From Fidelibacterota bacterium (lineage in GTDB: Bacteria; Fidelibacterota; Marinisomatia; SCGC-AAA003-L08; D37C17), in NCBI GenBank assembly GCA_002707765.1, contig PANV01000040.1, positions 35,291 through 41,485 of the forward strand: a stretch of 6,195 nucleotides of DNA, in the 5' to 3' direction. The number at the start of each line of letters is the position of its first letter. Position 1 is the stretch's first letter. The notes below the pieces were generated by a model. That model did no database searches. It saw nothing but the letters and a program-made list of their open reading frames with translations, and was not told where the DNA came from. The translations under genes were made by a program, and so were the position numbers. Of this stretch, positions 1 to 5,694 are shown piece after piece.

Positions 1-1484
1 TTATAATCACCAGAGCTAAATTCTACATTACTAGGATTAACTGAACCCAAAACAAAGTTTATTAACATTACTACATCTAAAATATTAACGAGTTCATCAA
101 TATTAATATCACCTGGTAAAATAGGAGATCCTATTTGAATAAGCTCAGAATGTTCAATACCTGTTTGTCCATAAATATTGGTAACTGTAAGTTTAACTTC
201 ATATTCTCCAGGATCAGAATATGAGTGTTCAGCATAACTATAGTTATTAGAGACACTATTACCATCACCAAAATCCCAGTTCCAACTACTTATTTGGGTT
301 TCATTAACAAATTCTGATAAATCTATAAAAATAGCAGTCATTTCGTCAATCTCGTATTCAAATAAAGCTAACGGATTAGTATATGGCTGAGGAATAAGAT
401 TAATCAAAGCAGTTTGGTCTGCTTCAAAACCACCCATGGTATTTAAATTAAAATATCCATTATTAGAACCACCCCAGCCCCAGTTACAATGAACACTATT
501 ACCTTGATATCCATCAACATTCCATGCATGTCCACCATTTCCGTAAGTATCACTATAACCACTATATAAAATAGGTCTATTGTTATCTAGCTCATTAATA
601 AGAAAATCTCTAAATTCAGAAGTTGTATAGCTATCTTTTGTTACAGCGTAAACGCCATCATCATATAAAAAATAGGTTTCTAATGCATACTGAGCTGAGG
701 GGTAAGAACCAGTTACATATGCTCCAGAACCCGAATTAGCGTAGTCCATATTAACCGAAATTCCTGAATGATGAAGTAATAATTGAGAAGCAGAAGTAGC
801 ATAAGTATTTGCCATGCTTCCGTAATCATAGAATGCTTGACCAAAATTTGCTTCAAGAATACCATAATCATCTTCAACATATGAATTAGAACCTGATCCT
901 TGCTCTGGATATTCCCAATAGTGCATAATTTGGGCCATAGATACAGCTACACATCCAACAGGACCATTAAAGCCAAATTGTGTTAAAGCATTATTCCAAG
1001 CACCACCCTGATCAAATCTTGCATCTATTAGCGGACTTACATTTCTAGAACTTTCTCTATCTGTTTGATCATCATTTGATGTAATTAGTGAGTTCCATTC
1101 TGATTCTATTTCTTGTGATCTAACAGAATTAGAGTTTCTAGCATCTATTATTTGATTTTTATATAAATTAATGATGTAAGATAAGTTGTCTGGCATATCA
1201 ATCAATTTAAAATTAGATTCAAAACCATATGCGAGAACAGGAAGTGTTTTATCTTCAAGTGAAACCATTATAAAACCTGTAGGATTTAATTGATAAATTT
1301 TAATTAATGATTCATCTTGATCTTTAATGATATCAACACTCTTAATATTAAACTCATCAATATTTTTAGATGGATGGTATTTTATAAAAGTATTTTGAGC
1401 TACTTTTAGTGAAATTTGTTCATCTACTAATGCTGCTGATAATAAAGAAAAACATATAATTGTATTTAGAAGTAAATTTTTCAT
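1..1484 (-). CDS. Secreted C10-family (streptopain-like) cysteine peptidase with PKD and dockerin-like domains, 3' end cut by window edge
   Basis: The reading frame is open from an ATG at 1484 to the window edge, giving 494 complete codons. Residues 1-18 form a short signal peptide with a hydrophobic core. Residues 20-115 resemble the propeptide of the streptopain family. The catalytic domain shows the nucleophile Cys178 in GPVGCVAVSMAQIMHYW and His319 in GGHAWNVDGYQG, followed by the NWGWGG segment (334-339) usual for C10 peptidases. Residues about 370-452 are a PKD domain (WNWDFGDG at 401-408, then HSYSDPGEYEVKLTV). From residue 458 a dockerin-like loop begins (GDINIDELVNILD) and a second loop starts at the edge (GDY). 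By comparison with the gene at the other end of the window, only a few tens of residues should be missing. The likely role is an exported, self-activated protease acting on external protein. No Shine-Dalgarno precedes the start. The family call is firm; substrate is unknown. Confidence 0.88.
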   Translation of the reverse strand, partial: MKNLLLNTIICFSLLSAALVDEQISLKVAQNTFIKYHPSKNIDEFNIKSVDIIKDQDESLIKIYQLNPTGFIMVSLEDKTLPVLAYGFESNFKLIDMPDNLSYIINLYKNQIIDARNSNSVRSQEIESEWNSLITSNDDQTDRESSRNVSPLIDARFDQGGAWNNALTQFGFNGPVGCVAVSMAQIMHYWEYPEQGSGSNSYVEDDYGILEANFGQAFYDYGSMANTYATSASQLLLHHSGISVNMDYANSGSGAYVTGSYPSAQYALETYFLYDDGVYAVTKDSYTTSEFRDFLINELDNNRPILYSGYSDTYGNGGHAWNVDGYQGNSVHCNWGWGGSNNGYFNLNTMGGFEADQTALINLIPQPYTNPLALFEYEIDEMTAIFIDLSEFVNETQISSWNWDFGDGNSVSNNYSYAEHSYSDPGEYEVKLTVTNIYGQTGIEHSELIQIGSPILPGDINIDELVNILDVVMLINFVLGSVNPSNVEFSSGDY

Positions 1485-1546
1485 ATTTTAATATAATATT
1501 TATTATCTAAAGAAAAAAAATATGAATTTGTAATAAATTGTATACT
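1485..1546. promoter_or_regulatory. Divergent intergenic region between the peptidase and DoxX-like genes
   Basis: These 62 bases separate two divergently transcribed genes and are almost entirely A and T. They must carry both promoters unless transcription comes from further away. Several TATA-like hexamers are present on both strands, but base composition alone would produce them, so no single -10 box can be chosen. No Shine-Dalgarno is visible for either gene. Confidence 0.35.
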
Positions 1547-1924
1547 ATGATATATATAAAAAATGTAATATTAGTATTAATGTCAATATTTTATGTTAAT
1601 GTTGGAATTAAGCATTTTTTAGAACCTGAATGGTTTTTATATATTATTCCTCCATATTTGAGTTCTATCGGATTAGAACTGGTGTACATCAGTGGTTTTT
1701 TTGAAATACTATTGGGAATATTGGTTCTTTTTAAAAAATATAGAAAAAATGTATGCTATGCACTAATCATTTTATTAATCGCAGTTTATCCAGCGAATAT
1801 TTACTTAGCATTTAATGAGACGCCTCAGAAACTAATCAATATTACGCCATTTATGGCTTCATGGGTAAGGTTACCACTACAATTTATTTTAATTGGATTA
1901 GCTTATTATTTTAGTAAAGATTAA
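1547..1924 (+). CDS. DoxX-like small integral membrane protein (COG4270 type)
   Basis: This 125-residue protein has four predicted membrane helices, at about 7-24, 44-62, 69-88 and 105-122. It carries the signature pieces of the DoxX-like/COG4270 group: G-x-K-HF-x-x-P near residue 20, the LVYISGFFEILLG segment, YPANIYLAFN at 81-90 and W-x-RLP-x-Q at 106-112. Its length is normal for the family. I chose the ATG at 1547 because the in-frame TTG at 1538 adds only three residues and neither site has a Shine-Dalgarno. The biochemical role of this group is not established; relatives are quinone- or redox-linked membrane subunits. Its stop codon overlaps that of the convergent blh gene, sharing the sequence TTAA, so no terminator separates them. 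It has no obvious link to the phototrophy genes beyond adjacency. Confidence 0.8.
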   Translation: MIYIKNVILVLMSIFYVNVGIKHFLEPEWFLYIIPPYLSSIGLELVYISGFFEILLGILVLFKKYRKNVCYALIILLIAVYPANIYLAFNETPQKLINITPFMASWVRLPLQFILIGLAYYFSKD

Positions 1925-2883
1925 CTATTTTTTACTTTCTCATATAAGAAATCTAAAATTATATGAGGGAGAGTAAGTGCAGCTAAACCTGGAAAAATTA
2001 TTCTTAGTAAAGTATCATCAACGTAAAGTAGATTAGAACTTACATACATGCATGATAGAAAGATAAAAGATGAAATTAAAGTTAATTTTATAGCATGTTT
2101 GTAAAAATTATTGAATATATTAAAAACTGTAGTTTTTGATTCTTTATTTTTTATTTTTAATAAATTTAAACTTTTATTCAAAACAATTATATGTCTCATT
2201 GAATGTAGGAAACAAAAATATATTGCAAATGCTGCGAAAGGTTTGAATAAATAATTTAAAAGAATAATTGAGGTAAATTCAACGTATAATAAAAATTTGA
2301 TTGAAAAATCTCTTGGAAGATAAATTGAGCTAATAAAACCAAATAAAACAAAAAATAAAATTAGATTATTTTCATTTAGGTATAATAATGATGATATTAA
2401 AAAGTTTGAATCTGATGAAAGTAGCCTAAAAATATTGATTGTTTCATTAAAATTGAATAGAAGTGGGGCACTTATAACTACAGTGCCTTTAACGAAAAAA
2501 ACTATATTTCTAAAACTAAACTTATTAATCTTAAACAGATCACAGTCGTCTTTACCAAAATGATAGGGCCCAATAATTAGCAATGTGAGTAAACTTATCG
2601 TTGGAAAATTATACCAACAACTGATTGCTAAAAGTGAAAATGTTACATAAGAAAAATAAAATAATGACATTTTATTAGATCTGAAAAAATTTAAAACAAT
2701 TTTACCTTTCTGATTATCTAATGCTCCGTGCGAAAGACCAATCGTTAGGATAAGAAAAGAACAAAAATAGTCATTGAGTATTAAATTGTTGAAATTCGGT
2801 GCTATTGCTGCAATAGCAAATAATAGAAAGGTTACCCGAAGAAATATAAAAGAGATTTTTTGGTTTAAAACTTTATAATTCAT
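1921..2883 (-). CDS. blh: Brp/Blh family beta-carotene 15,15'-dioxygenase (retinal synthesis)
   Basis: The product cleaves beta-carotene with oxygen to two retinal molecules, supplying the chromophore of the proteorhodopsin encoded just upstream. The 320-residue protein is a polytopic inner-membrane protein. Histidines conserved in the family are visible: His52 in GLSHGALD, His108 in GPYHFGKDD, His227 and His231 in FLHSMRHI, and His307 in LPHIILDF; several should bind the catalytic iron. I set the start at the ATG at 2883. A longer frame opens with TTG at 2907, but that codon lies inside the terminator hairpin, and the extra eight residues are mostly encoded by its stem. No Shine-Dalgarno precedes the ATG, in sharp contrast to the proteorhodopsin gene. 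G+C is clearly lower (near 25%) than in that neighbour. Expression is probably by readthrough of the terminator or from a weak promoter of its own. Confidence 0.9.
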   Translation of the reverse strand: MNYKVLNQKISFIFLRVTFLLFAIAAIAPNFNNLILNDYFCSFLILTIGLSHGALDNQKGKIVLNFFRSNKMSLFYFSYVTFSLLAISCWYNFPTISLLTLLIIGPYHFGKDDCDLFKINKFSFRNIVFFVKGTVVISAPLLFNFNETINIFRLLSSDSNFLISSLLYLNENNLILFFVLFGFISSIYLPRDFSIKFLLYVEFTSIILLNYLFKPFAAFAIYFCFLHSMRHIIVLNKSLNLLKIKNKESKTTVFNIFNNFYKHAIKLTLISSFIFLSCMYVSSNLLYVDDTLLRIIFPGLAALTLPHIILDFLYEKVKNS

Positions 2884-2891
2884 CGTTAAGT

Positions 2892-2926
2892 GAAAAAGGG
2901 AATTCAAAAAACGAATTCCCTTTTTC
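2892..2926. terminator. Perfect-arm intrinsic terminator between proteorhodopsin and blh
   Basis: Two perfectly complementary 14-base arms (2892-2905 and 2913-2926) flank a 7-base loop. The core is GGGAATTC pairing with GAATTCCC, bounded by A5 and T5 runs, so a core stem is followed by a U-tract in either direction of transcription. It starts nine bases after the proteorhodopsin stop codon and ends before the blh ATG. It should end most proteorhodopsin transcripts and let a fraction continue into blh. No other gene end in the window has such a hairpin. Confidence 0.88.
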
Positions 2927-2934
2927 GGTGGCGT

Positions 2935-3624
2935 TTATGATTTATCTGATTTAGCTGCAGCCCAAATTACAAGGCCAAAAGCTGCCTTATTAACTAAGTC
3001 AGCAAAGTTATAAACGATATCTGTTGTATGTCCTGTACCATCTAAATAGTAGCCGATTGGATACATTGCCCAACCAACTAGTACAATCCATTTCAAAGCA
3101 CTAAATGCTTTTTGTCCAGCCTCATTACCACTGGCATCGTTAGCTTTTGCTGCCTCACCCATGAATATAAGGTATAAGACTCCAAACCAACCAAGCATTC
3201 CAATTACGAAGGCAGGCATTCTAGCCATTAATCCTGCTTCTCCTAAGAATCCACCAACTAACATCACAAGTGATGCTACTAATAATTGCCAGAATAATGA
3301 TTTAGATACAGTAGTAACTGCTGCGAGTATCAAGTAAAATTCTACAATTTGTAATGGTACTGTTATTAACCAATCAACGTATCTCAAGACGATTGGTGAA
3401 TTACCTGTTGCGAAAAAGTAATCTGTCATATATAAATAATGCCAAAATGCAATTCCTGTAACAAGCATTGCTACTGTAAGTGAAGTTTTCCACTTAGCAT
3501 TAACGTCCCTTCTCTCAACGTAAAAAAAGGCTGTTGCGGCAAGCATCATTGCTGTTGCAAACCAAAATGAGAAACTTACTAAGAAATTTTCGTGGCCGGG
3601 AACCAGCCATGTTAAATATTCCAT
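2935..3624 (-). CDS. Proteorhodopsin, probable blue-tuned light-driven proton pump
   Basis: This 229-residue, seven-helix microbial rhodopsin binds retinal and should pump protons outward across the inner membrane. Lys213 in ADLVNKAAFG is the Schiff-base lysine, with counter-ion Asp209 four residues before it. Helix C reads RYVDWLITVPLQIVEF: Asp84 (acceptor), Thr88 and Glu95 (donor) form the DTE motif of proton pumps. Gln92 sits at the tuning position, equivalent to residue 105 of green proteorhodopsin, where Gln gives blue absorption. His62 corresponds to the His that pairs with the acceptor Asp. By hand alignment Phe139 occupies the site that is Gly in xanthorhodopsin, so a carotenoid antenna is not expected. 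No cleavable signal peptide precedes helix A, unlike the classic SAR86 protein. The ATG at 3624 follows a strong Shine-Dalgarno. G+C is about 37-45% in sampled stretches, well above its neighbours, consistent with high-expression codon selection or transfer. Confidence 0.96.
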   Translation of the reverse strand: MEYLTWLVPGHENFLVSFSFWFATAMMLAATAFFYVERRDVNAKWKTSLTVAMLVTGIAFWHYLYMTDYFFATGNSPIVLRYVDWLITVPLQIVEFYLILAAVTTVSKSLFWQLLVASLVMLVGGFLGEAGLMARMPAFVIGMLGWFGVLYLIFMGEAAKANDASGNEAGQKAFSALKWIVLVGWAMYPIGYYLDGTGHTTDIVYNFADLVNKAAFGLVIWAAAKSDKS

Positions 3625-3631
3625 TAAGTTT

Positions 3632-3638
3632 ACCTCCT
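3632..3638 (-). promoter_or_regulatory. Strong Shine-Dalgarno for proteorhodopsin
   Basis: Read on the minus strand the bases are AGGAGGT, seven bases before the ATG at 3624. It is the only full-consensus ribosome binding site in the window; blh, the DoxX-like gene and the peptidase gene have none. It fixes the proteorhodopsin start and points to high translation. Confidence 0.88.
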
Positions 3639-3659
3639 AAATTATTTAATAATTATTAT

Positions 3660-3674
3660 GTGCACGCTTAGCAC
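3660..3674 (-). repeat. GC-rich 15-bp motif, copy 1 (inverted partner at 3718-3732)
   Basis: Read on the minus strand this is GTGCTAAGCGTGCAC. It matches the plus-strand motif at 3718-3732 at 11 of 15 positions, sharing GTGC-N2-AGCGTGC. It lies 36-50 bases upstream of the proteorhodopsin start. The two copies point outward toward the two divergent genes, which suggests binding sites for one regulator. Confidence 0.5.
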
Positions 3675-3680
3675 AGCCTA

Positions 3681-3709
3681 ATTTAAATACATCAAAATTA
3701 CATATGCAA
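3681..3709 (-). promoter_or_regulatory. Candidate proteorhodopsin promoter
   Basis: On the minus strand TTGCAT (3709-3704) is followed after 17 bases by TTAAAT (3686-3681). These are acceptable but imperfect sigma-70-type -35 and -10 boxes, 57 bases or more upstream of the ATG. If this is the promoter, the GC-rich motif at 3660-3674 would sit around the transcription start. The region is AT-rich, so a chance match is quite possible. Confidence 0.3.
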
Positions 3710-3717
3710 GAAAAAAC

Positions 3718-3732
3718 GTGCATAGCGTGCGT
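3718..3732 (+). repeat. GC-rich 15-bp motif, copy 2 (inverted partner at 3660-3674)
   Basis: The plus strand reads GTGCATAGCGTGCGT, with GTGC repeated nine bases apart inside the unit. It is the inverted partner of the motif near the proteorhodopsin start and stands out against the surrounding A/T. It lies upstream of the putative promoter of the CobW-type gene. Function is unknown; a shared operator is the simplest idea. Confidence 0.5.
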
Positions 3733-3768
3733 TAAACTTTGATTTTTGTTATTTTTAGAGAAAAATTT

Positions 3769-3793
3769 ATTATTGCAACATAGTTGCATTAAT
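3769..3793. promoter_or_regulatory. Palindromic operator candidate upstream of the CobW-type gene (possible Zur-type site)
   Basis: The centre is TGCAAC-ATA-GTTGCA (3774-3788), a perfect 6-3-6 dyad. The symmetry extends to 11-base arms (3769-3793) with a single mismatch. It lies just upstream of TATAAT at 3805-3810 and overlaps where a -35 box would be, the usual place for a repressor. Genes of the COG0523 and DUF1826 families are often in zinc-responsive Zur regulons, so a Fur-family repressor is a reasonable guess. The sequence does not match a Zur consensus that I can recall with certainty. Confidence 0.55.
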
Positions 3794-3804
3794 TTTTAAT
3801 TTAA

Positions 3805-3810
3805 TATAAT
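3805..3810 (+). promoter_or_regulatory. TATAAT -10 box for the CobW-DUF1826 operon
   Basis: An exact TATAAT lies 26 bases before the start codon. The nearest -35-like hexamer is TTGCAT at 3784-3789, with a 15-base spacer that is shorter than ideal. That hexamer overlaps the right arm of the palindrome, so a bound repressor would block polymerase. The AT-rich context lowers certainty. Confidence 0.5.
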
Positions 3811-3826
3811 TTATTTTAATAAACCT

Positions 3827-3830
3827 GGAG
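3827..3830 (+). promoter_or_regulatory. Shine-Dalgarno for the CobW-type gene
   Basis: GGAG lies six bases before the ATG at 3837 and supports that start. It is weaker than the site of proteorhodopsin on the opposite side of the same intergenic region. Confidence 0.7.
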
Positions 3831-3836
3831 ATATTA

Positions 3837-5036
3837 ATGGATAGATTACCTGTAACTGTTCTATCAGGGTTTTTGGGAGCAGGAAAAACAACAGTATTAA
3901 CCAATGTTTTAAATAACAGAGAAGGAAAGAAAGTAGCTGTTATAGTGAATGATATGAGTGAAATTAATATAGATCAAAGTATGATTCAAAAAGATGTTTC
4001 ACTTAATCATAAAGAAGAAAAATTAGTAGAAATGAGTAATGGTTGTATATGTTGTACTTTGAGAGAAGATTTGTTGATAGAAGTTGCCAAATTAGCTAAG
4101 TCTAATAAATTTGATTATTTATTAATTGAATCGACTGGTATATCTGAACCTTTACCAGTTGCAGAAACATTTACATTTGAAGATGAAAATGGTATATCGC
4201 TTTCAGATGTATCTAAATTAGATACAATGGTAACTGTTGTAGATGCAGTAAATTTTTTGAAGGATTATGATGAAGCAAAATATCTCCAAGAAGTTGGTGA
4301 GTCTCTTGGAGAAGATGATCATAGAAGTGTAGCAGACCTATTAGTTGATCAGGTTGAATTTGCTGATATTATTCTTATTAGCAAGATTGATTTAGTAAGT
4401 AAGAAAAAAATAAATAAATTAGTTTCTATTTTAAAAACTTTAAATACAAATGCTGAAATTATTCCAATTTCTAATGGAAAAATTGAAATAGATAAAATTT
4501 TAAATACTGGATTATTTAATTTTGAAAAAGCACAACAATCTCCAGGGTGGATGCAGGAAATGAATGGAGAACACATACCAGAAACAGAAGAGTATGGCAT
4601 AAGTAGTTTTGTTTATGAAGCTCGAAGACCCTTTTATCCTGAAAAATTTCATAATTTTTTACATAGTAAAGATATTGCTGGAAAATTAATTAGATCAAAA
4701 GGTTTTTTTTGGCTTGCATCTAGACCTATGTTTGCGGGTAGTTGGAATCAAGCAGGAGGAATAGCCCATCATGGTTTTGCTGGAATGTTTTGGAAAGCGA
4801 TACCAAAAGACCGTTGGCCAGAAGATCAAGAAACATTAGATTTTATAGATGAAAAATGGGTTGAGCCATTTGGTGACATGCGTCAAGAATTAGTTTTTAT
4901 TGGTCAGGGTTTAGAAAAAGATAAAATTATTAAACTTCTTGATGATTGTTTATTATCTACAGATGACTTATTAATGGGCAGAAAACATTGGGAAACATTT
5001 AATGATCCATTTCCAGAATGGAATGAAATTTCATGA
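3837..5036 (+). CDS. COG0523/CobW-type metallochaperone GTPase (probable zinc-limitation ZigA/YciC-like subfamily)
   Basis: The 399-residue protein is a G3E-family P-loop GTPase thought to deliver metal to client proteins in the cytoplasm. The Walker A loop is GFLGAGKTT (11-19). The metal-binding CxCC motif is Cys70-Ile-Cys72-Cys73 in NGCICCTLREDL. A Walker B-like ESTG is at 98-101, and the guanine-recognition motif is SKID (182-185), with Ser in place of the usual Asn. The C-terminal CobW_C domain runs from about 255 to 375. It contains FFWLASRP and a His pair (His311-His312) in a Trp/His-rich stretch that could bind metal. Length and this C-terminal style fit the zinc-responsive ZigA/YciC group better than the cobalamin CobW proper. 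The next gene starts inside its stop codon. The palindrome upstream suggests repression when metal is plentiful. The family is certain; the metal is inferred. Confidence 0.9.
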   Translation: MDRLPVTVLSGFLGAGKTTVLTNVLNNREGKKVAVIVNDMSEINIDQSMIQKDVSLNHKEEKLVEMSNGCICCTLREDLLIEVAKLAKSNKFDYLLIESTGISEPLPVAETFTFEDENGISLSDVSKLDTMVTVVDAVNFLKDYDEAKYLQEVGESLGEDDHRSVADLLVDQVEFADIILISKIDLVSKKKINKLVSILKTLNTNAEIIPISNGKIEIDKILNTGLFNFEKAQQSPGWMQEMNGEHIPETEEYGISSFVYEARRPFYPEKFHNFLHSKDIAGKLIRSKGFFWLASRPMFAGSWNQAGGIAHHGFAGMFWKAIPKDRWPEDQETLDFIDEKWVEPFGDMRQELVFIGQGLEKDKIIKLLDDCLLSTDDLLMGRKHWETFNDPFPEWNEIS

Positions 5037-5689
5037 TTAACAAGACAATTTTAAGAAAAAATATTTTTAATAAAAAATCAATAGTTTTATCAGATATATT
5101 TAAGAATGAAAATAATATCTCATTATGGAATAGAGAATTGGATAGAGCAATATCTCTTGGTGCAAAAGAAATAATTAATGATAATTTAGAATTTAACTTT
5201 TCAAAAGTTCTTAAGTATGATGAAATAAATGAAGCTCTAATTAGTAGATTAGGTCAATCTCAAAATAAAATATTTTTATTTAATGATATATCTAATTTGA
5301 CTGAATTATTTTGTAATATGTTTGAATTAAAAAATGTATGGTTAAGAATGGGTATTTCTACTAAGGCAACATGTCCTAGATTTCATGTTGATTATTTAAA
5401 ATGTAGGTTGCTTACAACATATTATGGACCAGGTACAGAATGGCTATCAAATGAATCTATTGATAGAAGTAAACTAAAATTCAATCAAAAATTTAGTACG
5501 GACCAAGATGGCTTATTTTCAAGTAAAACAGATATCAAGCAATTAGCTACTGGAGATGTTGCATTATTAAAGGGTGAACTTTGGTCAGGAAACAAGGGCA
5601 AGGGACTTGTACATCGATCTCCCTATTATGAACAGAAATATAGAAGATTGTATTTAACAATCGATTTTAGTGATCTAAATAATCAATAA
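5033..5689 (+). CDS. DUF1826 domain protein, partner of the metallochaperone GTPase
   Basis: This 218-residue cytoplasmic protein has no signal peptide or membrane segment. The family hallmark is CPRFHVDYLKCRLLTTYYG, beginning at Cys114, followed directly by PGTEWLS; the C-terminal HRSP is at 194-197. The start ATG overlaps the stop of the upstream gene (ATGA), so the two are translationally coupled and co-transcribed. DUF1826 genes are repeatedly found next to COG0523 GTPases in predicted zinc-regulated loci, and this arrangement fits. Function is not established. The spacing of His118-x-Asp120 and a distal His194, followed by an Arg-rich beta strand (RRLYLTIDF), resembles the metal-binding triad of Fe(II)/2-oxoglutarate oxygenases. 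That reading is my inference. The gene ends five bases from the stop of the convergent dockerin-tailed gene, with no visible terminator. Confidence 0.85.
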   Translation: MINKTILRKNIFNKKSIVLSDIFKNENNISLWNRELDRAISLGAKEIINDNLEFNFSKVLKYDEINEALISRLGQSQNKIFLFNDISNLTELFCNMFELKNVWLRMGISTKATCPRFHVDYLKCRLLTTYYGPGTEWLSNESIDRSKLKFNQKFSTDQDGLFSSKTDIKQLATGDVALLKGELWSGNKGKGLVHRSPYYEQKYRRLYLTIDFSDLNNQ

Positions 5690-5694
5690 AAATA

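Noticed and set aside
1538..1546. A TTG start for the DoxX-like gene
   Set aside because: It adds only three residues, has no ribosome binding site, and an ATG follows at 1547.
2884..2907. A TTG start giving blh eight more residues
   Set aside because: The codon sits in the loop and arm of the terminator hairpin, and the extra residues are encoded mostly by its stem. The ATG at 2883 gives a normal Blh N-terminus.
3625..3836. A riboswitch or small RNA in the divergent intergenic region
   Set aside because: The dyads present are short and symmetric like protein operators, with no multi-branched fold or known riboswitch core that I can recognise.
4349..4600. An 83-codon minus-strand open frame inside the CobW-type gene
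   Set aside because: It lies wholly within a well-supported GTPase gene, has a low-complexity composition and no recognisable motif.
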